A stretch of DNA of 40,011 nucleotides from assembly GCA_964458185.1 (NCBI GenBank), contig CAYWFG010000018.1, positions 1 through 40,011 on the forward strand. The letters run 5' to 3'. Position numbers and translations under genes: made by a program. Shown piece by piece: positions 16,457 to 25,179 of this stretch; the stretch's first letter is position 1; every line of letters begins with the position of its first letter. The stretch comes from AB-137-C09 sp964458185. Lineage in GTDB: Bacteria; Pseudomonadota; Zetaproteobacteria; Mariprofundales; Mariprofundaceae. The notes under the pieces are model-generated. The model did no database searches. It worked only from the letters and a program-made list of their open reading frames with translations, and was not told where the DNA came from.

Positions 16457-18801
16457 TGCTAGGAACATCCATACACATTCAAGGCTTGGTGCAAGGCGTG
16501 GGCTTTCGTCCCTTTATCTATCAACTGGCTACAAAGTGGGGTGTGACGGGGCATGTGGGCAATAACTGCCACGGCGTGATCATTCATGGGTGGGCAAGTG
16601 CCGAAGTATTGGAACAATTTTACCAATATATCACAACACAAGCACCACCCCAAGCCAGTATTGATAGCATTCAATGCTTTGCGCTAACAGGCACACCGCC
16701 TGCCTCTTTTCGTATTGTCGCCAGTTGTAACGATGCCAACACCATCACCGCTATTGCCCCTGATCGAGCAGTGTGCAAGGCTTGTGTTGCCGACATACAC
16801 AATCCGAATAGCCGCCATTTCAATAACCCTTTTACCAGTTGTATGGATTGTGGTGCGCGTTTTTCTATCGTTCAACACATTCCTTACGATAGAAACCATA
16901 CCAGCATGAAAGCCTTTGCGATGTGTGATGCATGCAAGCAGGAGTACAACGACCCTGATCACCGTCGTTTTCATGCGCAAAGTAATAGCTGCGCTGATTG
17001 TGGTCCTCACTATTGGTTAGAGCAAGCTGACAATTGCCCGTTCTCCCCCAGCACAAACCAATCATGCGTGGCACACACTGCCGCCTTGCTGCAAGCAGGT
17101 TATATTGTCGCCATCAAAGGCATTGGGGGCATGCATTTGGCAGTTGATGGCATGAACCATGATGCCATTGAGCGTTTACGAACGCGCAAACAACGCGCCA
17201 CCAAACCATTGGCTTTGATGGCAAAAGATATAGCAATGATTCATTGCTATGCATACATCAGCGAATATGAACAACAATTATTAACATCTACGGCTGCCCC
17301 CATTGTGTTGCTGGATAAAAAAAACAATGCCCTGCCGCTTCATGAAAACATTGCCCCCAAGCAATCACGGCTAGGGTTTATGTTGCCTTACTCGCCTTTT
17401 TATCATTTATTGATGGATGCCATGAAGCATCCTATAGTATTAACCTCTGCCAATCGTTCTAACCATCCACCGTGCATAAACAATAATGATGCTCGCATCA
17501 TGCTCGCTGGCATTGCGGATTATTTTTTATTTCATGACCGCGATATTGTTCGCCGTTTGGATGATTCTGTGCTTCGAGTAATGCTGGGTAAAGCGCGTTT
17601 TTTTCGGCGAGCACGTGGCTATGCGCCGACTCCGATTATGCTAAATTCAAGTTTTGCCAACACGAGGCATCTATTGGCAATGGGCGGAGCATCCAACAAT
17701 AGCTTTTGCCAATTACGCCACGGGCAAGCGACAGTTTCTCAATACATTGGCAACTTGGAACACGCGGATGATTATAAGCACTACCGTGAGACATTAAGGG
17801 TGTGCCAAAAAGTTTATGACTTTAAGCCACAAGCGATAGCTGTCGATCAACACCCTGATTATGCTGCCAGCCAGTGGGGGAAAACAATGGCAGAACAAAG
17901 TCATATTCCCTTGTTTCGCATACAACATCATCATGCGCATATTGCAGCCGTACTCGCTGAACACGGCAAGCCCATCAATATGCAACCCATTTTAGGGATT
18001 GCACTCGATGGTCTTGGCTTAGGTGCTGATGGCACGTTATGGGGGGGCGAGTTTTTACTTGCCAATTATCATGGCTACCAACGCCTTGCTTGTTTTCATC
18101 CTATTCCCATGCTTGGTGGCTCGCAGGCAAACATTGAGCCGTGGCGCAGTAGTTTTGCCCACCTTCATGATGCAGACTGGGAAAGCATGCAGGCACGGTT
18201 TTCTGATTGTGACATTATACGCTTTTTATCGCTCCAGCCCGTGCATATTTTTAAACGCATGATCAATAACCGTATCAATACGCCATTAACATCGTCCTGT
18301 GGACGCTTGTTTGATGCGGTTGCTGCGATACTGGGGATTTGTACTGCATCCATTGACTATGATGCACAAGCAGCCATTGAATTAGAACATTTAGCGCATC
18401 AGGCTTTTGCTACCGCGCAGCCTTGTTACCCCTATGCCATTGAACATCTTGACCAGCAAACATTAGCGATTCGTTGGCGACCCATGTGGTCAAAGCTACT
18501 GCGTGATCTACAGCAAGGCATCCAGCGTTCCATCATTGCCGCACGTTTTCACCAAACGGTAATTGCAGCGGTGAGTCAATTAGCGATACGTTTATGCAAG
18601 CAGCAATCATTAACGTCAGTGGTGTTATGTGGTGGTGCATTTCAAAATCAGCTATTATTAGAAAACATTAGCGCAGCATTAACCCCACAAGGGCTTATTG
18701 TGTTAATAGCAGAACAATTACCCATGAATGATGGTGGTCTAGCCTTAGGGCAAGCTGCCATTGCCACCGCACAATCACAAAAGGAGATACAATATGATTG
18801 A
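16456..18801 (+). CDS. hypF: Carbamoyltransferase HypF
   Basis: HypF uses carbamoyl phosphate and ATP to make carbamoyl-AMP and carbamoylate HypE, supplying the hydrogenase cyanide ligands. The 781-aa protein shows all expected domains in order: an acylphosphatase-like domain (IQGLVQGVGFRPF, about 7-20), two zinc-finger repeats (CKACVAD...CMDCG and CDACKQE...CADCG), a YrdC-like domain (IKGIGGMHLAVDG, RKQRATKPLALM, LTSANRS) and a Kae1-like C-terminal domain with HHHAHIAAVLAEH and VVLCGGAFQN. The ATG at 16456 overlaps the hypE stop; an upstream TTG frame opening is not needed. The end overlaps the transporter gene by 8 nt. Confidence 0.97.
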   Translation: MLGTSIHIQGLVQGVGFRPFIYQLATKWGVTGHVGNNCHGVIIHGWASAEVLEQFYQYITTQAPPQASIDSIQCFALTGTPPASFRIVASCNDANTITAIAPDRAVCKACVADIHNPNSRHFNNPFTSCMDCGARFSIVQHIPYDRNHTSMKAFAMCDACKQEYNDPDHRRFHAQSNSCADCGPHYWLEQADNCPFSPSTNQSCVAHTAALLQAGYIVAIKGIGGMHLAVDGMNHDAIERLRTRKQRATKPLALMAKDIAMIHCYAYISEYEQQLLTSTAAPIVLLDKKNNALPLHENIAPKQSRLGFMLPYSPFYHLLMDAMKHPIVLTSANRSNHPPCINNNDARIMLAGIADYFLFHDRDIVRRLDDSVLRVMLGKARFFRRARGYAPTPIMLNSSFANTRHLLAMGGASNNSFCQLRHGQATVSQYIGNLEHADDYKHYRETLRVCQKVYDFKPQAIAVDQHPDYAASQWGKTMAEQSHIPLFRIQHHHAHIAAVLAEHGKPINMQPILGIALDGLGLGADGTLWGGEFLLANYHGYQRLACFHPIPMLGGSQANIEPWRSSFAHLHDADWESMQARFSDCDIIRFLSLQPVHIFKRMINNRINTPLTSSCGRLFDAVAAILGICTASIDYDAQAAIELEHLAHQAFATAQPCYPYAIEHLDQQTLAIRWRPMWSKLLRDLQQGIQRSIIAARFHQTVIAAVSQLAIRLCKQQSLTSVVLCGGAFQNQLLLENISAALTPQGLIVLIAEQLPMNDGGLALGQAAIATAQSQKEIQYD

Positions 18802-19426
18802 AGTTTTCACCCTAGGTTTTTTACTGGGTATCCGCCATGCGATGGAATCTGATCATGTCGCTGCGGTAGCATCATTGGTGGGGAAGTCACCCACATTACA
18901 ACAATCGCTCCGCCTTGGCTCTGCATGGGGGTTGGGGCATACGATTACATTGTTTCTGTTTGGCAGTGCGGTATTATTATTAAACAAAACAATACCCGAA
19001 CATATCGCTGCCACACTGGAGTTTATTGTTGGCATCATGCTGGTGATCCTTGGCATTGACGTTATTCGACGTTTGATTCAAGAGCGCGGCAAACTTCAGC
19101 AACAACACATTCATCCCTTAGCCAGCAACCATCACAAAGAAACATTCCCATTGCGTGCTTTATTGGTCGGCATGATGCATGGCATGGCAGGGTCTGCTGC
19201 ATTGATTCTATTAACCCTACAATCATCCCCCTCTGTTGCGATGGGGATGGTTTATATTTTGTTGTTTGGCATAGGCTCAATTATTGGTATGGCGTTTTTG
19301 TCGGTCATCATTATGTTCCCTTTACGCCATTCAGCCCAGCATTACCATAATTTCAATCAATACCTACAATTAAGCATTGGTGCTTTTGCGGTGTTGATTG
19401 GTATAAATATTATGTTTATTGCGTGA
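18794..19426 (+). CDS. NicO/UreH-like nickel (cobalt) transporter
   Basis: This 210-aa membrane protein has about six hydrophobic segments. The first carries GIRHAMESDHVAAVASL, the His-x4-Asp-His signature of nickel/cobalt permeases, followed by GLGHTITLF and, in a later helix, GMMHGMAGSAALILL. A cytosolic or periplasmic loop near residue 100 is His-rich (QQQHIHPLASNHHKE). An AAGGAG Shine-Dalgarno sequence 7 nt upstream sets ATG 18794; the longer frame from 18761 lies inside hypF. Its place at the end of the hyp operon suggests nickel supply for hydrogenase maturation (inference). Its 3' end overlaps rsmA tail-to-tail by 11 nt. Confidence 0.88.
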   Translation: MIEVFTLGFLLGIRHAMESDHVAAVASLVGKSPTLQQSLRLGSAWGLGHTITLFLFGSAVLLLNKTIPEHIAATLEFIVGIMLVILGIDVIRRLIQERGKLQQQHIHPLASNHHKETFPLRALLVGMMHGMAGSAALILLTLQSSPSVAMGMVYILLFGIGSIIGMAFLSVIIMFPLRHSAQHYHNFNQYLQLSIGAFAVLIGINIMFIA

Positions 19427-20210
19427 TTGTCTTACCCAACATTGCATTAGCAAGCCGCGTCCAACTGCTGTAGGCTAATTGCTCTGCACGTTTACCTGGA
19501 TCAATACCCAAACTGCTGATTTCTTCGGGTGTGAATAAATGGCGAAAATTATTGCGTAATGTTTTACGACGGTGGGCAAAGCCAACACGCACACAGCGTT
19601 GCAAAGCATCCCATGGGCAAGGGGGTGGTTGACCGTGCGGTAACAAACGAAGTACCACTGAATGAACCTTTGGCGGTGGTGAAAAAGCCCCAGGGGGAAG
19701 GCTTAATAAACGTGATACTGTGTAATAATGTCGCACCAACACACTTAAGCCACCATAGGTCTTGCTGCCAGGACCTGCCAAAATGCGTTCCCCTACTTCA
19801 CGTTGATACATCAACACCATGCCACCTGATAATGACATAGAAGACATCAATGCCGTTAAAGGACCACTGATATTATAGGGTAAATTGCCGACAATCCATT
19901 GTGTCTGATGGCTTGCTAATGCATCAGGCAAACAGCTTAAAACGTCGTTATGAATAAGATAAAAATCGGCGCGTTGATTACAGTATTGCTGCCAATGTTT
20001 AGCAAAACGGTCATCTTTTTCAATCAGCGTCAAACCACCAGCATGGGCAGCAAGCGGCACGGTAATTGCACCCGAACCAGGGCCGATTTCAAGCACTGAT
20101 GCCCCAGCAGGAACGGCGTGTACAATCCGTGATATAGCTGATTCATTGCGCAAAAAGTGTTGACCTAGGGCTTTATTTGCGGGGAGCGGGACGTAATCAA
20201 AGAGCATCAT
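19416..20210 (-). CDS. rsmA: 16S rRNA (adenine1518-N6/adenine1519-N6)-dimethyltransferase
   Basis: RsmA (KsgA) dimethylates two adjacent adenines in the 3' hairpin of 16S rRNA during small-subunit assembly. The 264-aa protein has the N-terminal ALGQHFLRNE motif, the SAM-binding VLEIGPGSGAITVPLA and the catalytic NLPYNISGPL. The ATG at 20210-20208 shares one base with the cysE stop (TGATG). A TTG one codon earlier is also in frame, but the ATG is preferred. The gene ends tail-to-tail with the nickel transporter gene. Confidence 0.96.
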   Translation of the reverse strand: MMLFDYVPLPANKALGQHFLRNESAISRIVHAVPAGASVLEIGPGSGAITVPLAAHAGGLTLIEKDDRFAKHWQQYCNQRADFYLIHNDVLSCLPDALASHQTQWIVGNLPYNISGPLTALMSSMSLSGGMVLMYQREVGERILAGPGSKTYGGLSVLVRHYYTVSRLLSLPPGAFSPPPKVHSVVLRLLPHGQPPPCPWDALQRCVRVGFAHRRKTLRNNFRHLFTPEEISSLGIDPGKRAEQLAYSSWTRLANAMLGKTITQ

Positions 20211-20962
20211 CAAATACCATTGCCATCTAAAAAGGATTCAACTTTTTTATGCTCACGTGCCAAGTCATGCCGCAATTGGCGCAAACTTTCTTCGCAATTT
20301 TTCGTCGTACTGCTTTGCTCTGGATGAAGCTGATCAATGCGTCCGTTAATATCATCCATCATTTTCAATATATGGCGCAACACTTCAGAAACGGGATCAG
20401 GCATTTGATGATGATTAAGATTGATTTTCCCATCTTGAACGATCGGACCTGTATCGCTAACCACACGTCCAGGGATACCAATCACCGTCGAATGTTTGGC
20501 TACATTTTTAAGCACCACCGAATTAGCACCAATGCGCGAGCCTTCACCTATGGTAATTGCCCCCAGTACTTTTGCACCCGTACCAACAATCACATCATTT
20601 TCTAAAGTAGGATGGCGTTTTTTTTGCTGCCAAGTTGTACCACCTAGCGTAACCCCATGGTATAGCGTCACATCATTGCCAATTTCTGTGGTTTCACCAA
20701 TAACAATACCCATGCCATGATCAATAAAAAACCTGCGACCAATGCAAGCCCCTGGGTGAATTTCAATCCCTGTGAGCCAACGCGCCCAATGCGATAGCCA
20801 TCGCCCCAGCCAAAAAAAACGATGCTGCCAAAACCAATGCGACACACGGTAAAACCATATGGCATGCAAGCCGGGGTAACAGGTGATCACTTCCCATAAT
20901 GATCGTGTGGCAGGATCACGCTTGAATGCGCAGGCAATATCTTCACGAATAAAAGTAAGCAT
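20210..20962 (-). CDS. cysE: Serine O-acetyltransferase (EpsC-type CysE)
   Basis: This enzyme acetylates L-serine with acetyl-CoA, committing it to cysteine synthesis. The 250-aa length matches the short EpsC-type serine acetyltransferases. The left-handed beta-helix hexapeptide repeats run from GIEIHPGACIG through FIDHGMGIVIGETTEIGNDVTLYHGVTLGG to GAKVLGAITIGEGSRIGANSVVL, containing the catalytic DHG. The Shine-Dalgarno sequence is weak. It lies 20 nt after a lipoprotein gene, and rsmA is coupled behind it. Confidence 0.94.
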   Translation of the reverse strand: MLTFIREDIACAFKRDPATRSLWEVITCYPGLHAIWFYRVSHWFWQHRFFWLGRWLSHWARWLTGIEIHPGACIGRRFFIDHGMGIVIGETTEIGNDVTLYHGVTLGGTTWQQKKRHPTLENDVIVGTGAKVLGAITIGEGSRIGANSVVLKNVAKHSTVIGIPGRVVSDTGPIVQDGKINLNHHQMPDPVSEVLRHILKMMDDINGRIDQLHPEQSSTTKNCEESLRQLRHDLAREHKKVESFLDGNGI

Positions 20963-20982
20963 AATGAAGTGTTTAGTTTTGT

Positions 20983-21387
20983 TTATTGATCTAAATGAAC
21001 CAAACGCTGGCTTTTTGATATATCGGTACGTACAAAGTGAACATAATTCACTGTCTCACCATCATCTTCAACAAAGCCTAGCTTCAAGGTGTCTGATTCG
21101 GGATTATATTCAAGCATCGCAGGTCGCTCCCAACGCTCGCCCAAGTTTAAAACGATACCATCTCTTATCGCTTCTAAGTGGGTCAACAACTTAATCGGAG
21201 GCTGACGGCTTGGCAGTGATATTTTAACACTTTCATCATTATAAAAAGTTAATTCCCCCTCGCCTGATACTTGGTGCCATTTACCTTCTAATTGTTTGAG
21301 TAATGATTCTGGCACAAATTGCTGTGCCGATTGCAAACAGCCACTCAACAATAAGATAGCTGCAAAAAACAATACACGAAAAACCAT
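20983..21387 (-). CDS. Hypothetical lipoprotein (134 aa)
   Basis: The N-terminus MVFRVLFFAAILLLSGC is a signal peptide with lipobox LSGC, giving lipidated C17. The mature part is a small, probably beta-rich domain (GKWHQVSGEGELTFYNDESVKISL ... LEYNPESDTLKLGFVEDD), similar in style to lipocalin-like stress or copper-resistance lipoproteins, but I do not recognise a family. A GAGGAG located in the end of the preceding gene supports the ATG. It is the fifth gene counted from the TonB receptor. Function unknown. Confidence 0.75.
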   Translation of the reverse strand: MVFRVLFFAAILLLSGCLQSAQQFVPESLLKQLEGKWHQVSGEGELTFYNDESVKISLPSRQPPIKLLTHLEAIRDGIVLNLGERWERPAMLEYNPESDTLKLGFVEDDGETVNYVHFVRTDISKSQRLVHLDQ

Positions 21388-21391
21388 TCAA

Positions 21392-21808
21392 TCACTCCTC
21401 TGTCTTCACTATGCTCAACACATGCCCGACAATGCTACCATGCGCTGCACTCAATGGCTTATAAACCGTTAAAACTTCACGCAAACCCCCATGTTCAAAA
21501 TGAAGTCGAAAGCTGTAAATATAAAAGTCTCCTGAGTAGCGTGCATCCACTTGGTATTTAATTAACTTTATCTTTTTAAGCGAACCCAACGATTGGTCGT
21601 ATGACAATAACGCTTGCTGCCAAGAAGATTTGCTTTGTTTAGCAAAAAAAACTTTATCATAACTCTCTAACATTCCATCCCACTGTTTTTTTTGCCAATG
21701 GCTGTGAAGTTTTTCCACCAACTGGTTGGCAGATTGATCATCGTGAGGATCATTACAAGCGGCAATAAACAACAGCAACAACATAGGTAATATGACTAAA
21801 CGGCTCAT
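21392..21808 (-). CDS. Hypothetical lipoprotein (138 aa)
   Basis: The N-terminus MSRLVILPMLLLLFIAAC is a signal peptide with lipobox IAAC and lipidated C18. The mature region resembles a small alpha+beta domain (LHSHWQKKQWDGMLESYDKVFFAK ... KIKLIKYQVDARYSGDFYIYSFRLHFEHGGLREVLTVYK), perhaps NTF2-like or DUF4019-like, but this is not firm. It lies between the hybrid kinase (22 nt gap) and the second lipoprotein (4 nt gap). Function unknown. Confidence 0.75.
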   Translation of the reverse strand: MSRLVILPMLLLLFIAACNDPHDDQSANQLVEKLHSHWQKKQWDGMLESYDKVFFAKQSKSSWQQALLSYDQSLGSLKKIKLIKYQVDARYSGDFYIYSFRLHFEHGGLREVLTVYKPLSAAHGSIVGHVLSIVKTEE

Positions 21809-21830
21809 CTTTATTCTGTTACACCTTAAA

Positions 21831-24542
21831 CTATAATAAATTTTGAATGGTTTGAATCGTGCGCTGCAATGCTTGTTCTACTTCCACAAGCGACCCTAGG
21901 AGGTCTTCGTTTGCCATTTTATTCACAAGATCTTTTTCAAACGATTGTGACTTTTGTTGCAAATCAACTGCGCCAATCGTTGCCGATAGCCCTTTTAACG
22001 TATGGATGATTCTCATCGCCTTTTCTCGTTGATTAGATATTAAGGCATGGCGTAACGCTTCGACTGTATTATGTTCACTCTCCGTGAACTTTTTCATGAT
22101 CGTTAATAAGAGTTGTTCATCTTGAGAAAAATGGGACAAAGCCACTTTCAAATCAAAGCCATCCATCGTAGGGGGAAGCCCTTTTGACAACGTTGAAGGT
22201 TTATCCGCATGGATTATATTTTTTTGCTGCGTTAGTTTGTTTTTGACTCTTTCTCGGTAACAACGTGCAAGCGCGGCGTATAGTTTTTCAGCATCAATGG
22301 GTTTTGAAACATAATCATTCATGCCTGCTGCAAGACACTCCTCCCTATCGCCAGCCATGGCGTGGGCCGTCATGGCAATAATCGGAAGTTTTTCGCAATT
22401 TTTCAACAAACGAATGCGTTGTGTGGCTTCATAACCACCCATTACAGGCATTTGAATATCCATCAATACAGCATCAAAAGCATCAGCCCCTGATTGCTCA
22501 ATCATATCTAAGCCTTCTTGACCATTGTTAGCAACTTTAATGTGAACATCGGCTGACCCCAATATACCAAGCGCCACCATTTGGTTTATTTCATTATCTT
22601 CTACCAATAAAATTCTCATGCCTTGAATATTGGAGATATTCACATCTTGTCGGGTAATGGTTTCTTGACGAATTGTTGTTTCTTCTTCCCCCAACACATT
22701 AGAAATGACATTAAATAACATGGATTGTTTCGGCGGCTTTTGCAAAAAAGCATTCACGCCTTCTTTTGTTGCGGTAAGCAATTTTTCTTCAGAGCCAAAG
22801 CCTGTCACCATAATAACTGGAATTTTTGCATACATAGCCTGACTGCGTAAACGATGCAGCATTTGCAAACCATCCATTTCTGGCATCATCCAATCCAACA
22901 AAATCAACTCATAGGGACTACTGTTTGCCTGTTGATCGAGCATAGCCAATGCTTCCATTGCTGAGGCAGCCAAATCTACCTTTAGCTCAAAGGATGCTAG
23001 CATTTCACCCATTAGATAACGAAATATAGCATTATCATCGACGACCAATGTACGTAACCCACGTATATTTTCAGGGCATACATAATGATATGCCGTACTG
23101 ATATCTTGCAAACCAAGTAGAACCGTAAAGCTAAAGGTACTCCCCTTACCAACTTCGCTGGATACCGAAATTTTGCCGCCCATCATCGTCACCAGTTGAT
23201 TGCTGATCGCAAGCCCTAAACCTGTACCGCCATATTTACGTGTGGTGGATGTATCAGCTTGAGAAAACGCCTCAAACAAAGATTTTTGCTGCTCTGGAGA
23301 AATACCAAGCCCCGTATCGGTAACATCAAAATGCAAAGAAACTTCGCCAGGTGAACGCTCAACACAAGAAACGCGCACAACAATTTCGCCTTGCTCAGTA
23401 AATTTAATAGCATTGCCGACTAAATTGGTTAACACCTGCCCCAACCGCAATGGATCGCCAAGCAATGCCACAGGTGTTTCTTTGTTTGCCCCGACAATAA
23501 ACTCAAGACCTTTATCAGCCATGCGTTGGCGAAAAACGTCACCCACACTATCAAGTACATCAAACAGTTGAAAATCAACGTATTCAAGATTCAATTTGCC
23601 TGCTTCAATCTTAGAGAAATCAAGAATATCATTGATAATCATCAACAACGATTCAGAAGAATTTAATACTGTGTTTAAATACTCATCCGCTTTAGGAGGT
23701 AACATTTTCTCATTTAACGTTAACTTGGTTAGACCAAGAATAGCATTCATGGGCGTGCGTATTTCATGACTCATATTGGCTAAAAATTCACTTTTTGTTT
23801 TTGATGCCGTTTTTGCTGTCTCCAATGCATCTTGCAATGCTTCGCTTCGCTCTTGCAACGCCGCCAATAAATCTTCTAGCGCGTGATACAAAGTAAATAT
23901 TTCGCGTGTTTTTGCGCCCTTTAGTGTAGGTAAACTATAATGACCATTGGTATCTAAGGTTTGTAAATTTTTAATCAAACTGCGAAAAGGGCGCAATAAG
24001 TAATCGAGCAAAAAACCAACAACCACCAATAACAACAAAAAGGAAGCAATCATAATAAGCATATCATTCATGGCTGAATGCTGCATTTCTTTAAACAATG
24101 CCTTGCTATAATAAATACGTACAGCCCCCAGCATGGCACGTTCATCATCACTGCTAAACAATGTATCTTCGGCCATAAAAGCGCTATAAACATCATCAGG
24201 AAGCTGATCAATCACAGCCCCTTCAAACATCGTTTCCAACACCATACCAATTAATAAGGGTGAACCCGTTGTGGGGTCACTGAGCATCAACAGTTGATCG
24301 CCATACGATTTAACTGCATCCAAATCACCATGGGTCAATGCACTTTCCAATGAAGGCTTGCTGGCCATTAACAACAAATCTGCTTTTCCTTGTTCTTGCA
24401 AAATCAGTTGATTCGCTTTATTCCAGTACCAATCAGCATACAATAAACTAATCACCAAAATAAACATCAATAGCAAGCATAACATGATACGCCCAGATAA
24501 GGTGGCTTTTACTTCAGCACGGTGGAATATTTTATTATTCAT
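21831..24542 (-). CDS. BarA-like membrane hybrid histidine kinase (HisKA, HATPase, two REC, Hpt)
   Basis: The 903-aa protein has transmembrane helices at about 19-36 and 160-181 flanking a periplasmic sensor domain of about 120 residues, then a HAMP-like linker. HisKA carries H259 in MSHEIRTPMN. The ATPase has NLVGNAIKFT, DTGLGI and GGTGLGLAIS. Receiver 1 has D550 (LILLDWMMP), receiver 2 has D695 (AVLMDIQMP), and the C-terminal Hpt has H847 (IIHTLKGLS). All phosphorelay residues are present, so it should phosphorylate a separate response regulator, none of which is encoded nearby. Its ATG overlaps the YfiR-like gene by 8 nt, so both are coupled to the TonB receptor gene. Confidence 0.93.
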   Translation of the reverse strand: MNNKIFHRAEVKATLSGRIMLCLLLMFILVISLLYADWYWNKANQLILQEQGKADLLLMASKPSLESALTHGDLDAVKSYGDQLLMLSDPTTGSPLLIGMVLETMFEGAVIDQLPDDVYSAFMAEDTLFSSDDERAMLGAVRIYYSKALFKEMQHSAMNDMLIMIASFLLLLVVVGFLLDYLLRPFRSLIKNLQTLDTNGHYSLPTLKGAKTREIFTLYHALEDLLAALQERSEALQDALETAKTASKTKSEFLANMSHEIRTPMNAILGLTKLTLNEKMLPPKADEYLNTVLNSSESLLMIINDILDFSKIEAGKLNLEYVDFQLFDVLDSVGDVFRQRMADKGLEFIVGANKETPVALLGDPLRLGQVLTNLVGNAIKFTEQGEIVVRVSCVERSPGEVSLHFDVTDTGLGISPEQQKSLFEAFSQADTSTTRKYGGTGLGLAISNQLVTMMGGKISVSSEVGKGSTFSFTVLLGLQDISTAYHYVCPENIRGLRTLVVDDNAIFRYLMGEMLASFELKVDLAASAMEALAMLDQQANSSPYELILLDWMMPEMDGLQMLHRLRSQAMYAKIPVIMVTGFGSEEKLLTATKEGVNAFLQKPPKQSMLFNVISNVLGEEETTIRQETITRQDVNISNIQGMRILLVEDNEINQMVALGILGSADVHIKVANNGQEGLDMIEQSGADAFDAVLMDIQMPVMGGYEATQRIRLLKNCEKLPIIAMTAHAMAGDREECLAAGMNDYVSKPIDAEKLYAALARCYRERVKNKLTQQKNIIHADKPSTLSKGLPPTMDGFDLKVALSHFSQDEQLLLTIMKKFTESEHNTVEALRHALISNQREKAMRIIHTLKGLSATIGAVDLQQKSQSFEKDLVNKMANEDLLGSLVEVEQALQRTIQTIQNLL

Positions 24543-25155
24543 GTTTGCGCGCCAGTTTTAAAAACAAGGGATGAAATATAATACTAGATCGCTTGATCGT
24601 ATGCATATTAAGATAAGGACGGATTTTACTACCAACAAATAGCCCCGCTGTAACACCCCGCTCAATATCACCTTTAAACGGAGAAAAAACCATGATATGC
24701 AATTTTACAGCAGTATCAATAAGCGCCTGAAGTTCAGTATCAGGCAAGGGCTCCACCACAAATAATGCACTAACAATAGATGCGTTATTTGTGGTAGACA
24801 GTGGAACAGCAACATGGGCTGCAAGAAAATCAGATAGGCGAATCAATTGGCTTTCAATTGTTATTTTACGAATCGTTTTTACTTTTTTTGCAAAGCGTTG
24901 CAGCAACACTTGCCCATTTTGTCTTTTTGAGCGAATAATAAAAAGTATTTTCAAACTATTATTTTCATTTATTTTATTTTTTATATGGGTATCCACAGAA
25001 ATGATATTAGGAAACAAGTTTAAGCCAATATTCATACGTCGCTCTGTTTCTTGCGTCGATGCCTGCGCATTATTTGCGATCAATAACGACAACAGCAGCA
25101 TAACCCTAACTACTTTTAGTAAGGGTGAGTGAAATATTTCAACACTGCGGTGCAT
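24535..25155 (-). CDS. Periplasmic YfiR-like (DUF4154-type) protein
   Basis: The 206-aa protein has a signal peptide (hydrophobic 12-28, probable cleavage after NNAQA at 32). The mature part alternates strand and helix (SLKILFIIRSK, IVSALFVVEP, LHIMVFSPF) and ends with a segment in which a GLFVGSKIRPYLNMHTIKRS stretch precedes a short hydrophobic tail. This matches the organisation of YfiR-type periplasmic regulators. YfiR represses the diguanylate cyclase YfiN in Pseudomonas. Here the gene is sandwiched between a TonB receptor and a hybrid kinase whose start it overlaps, so it may modulate the kinase periplasmic domain (inference). The assignment rests on pattern resemblance only. Confidence 0.6.
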   Translation of the reverse strand: MHRSVEIFHSPLLKVVRVMLLLSLLIANNAQASTQETERRMNIGLNLFPNIISVDTHIKNKINENNSLKILFIIRSKRQNGQVLLQRFAKKVKTIRKITIESQLIRLSDFLAAHVAVPLSTTNNASIVSALFVVEPLPDTELQALIDTAVKLHIMVFSPFKGDIERGVTAGLFVGSKIRPYLNMHTIKRSSIIFHPLFLKLARKHE

Positions 25156-25179
25156 GAAAATACTCTAGCCTATTAACAA

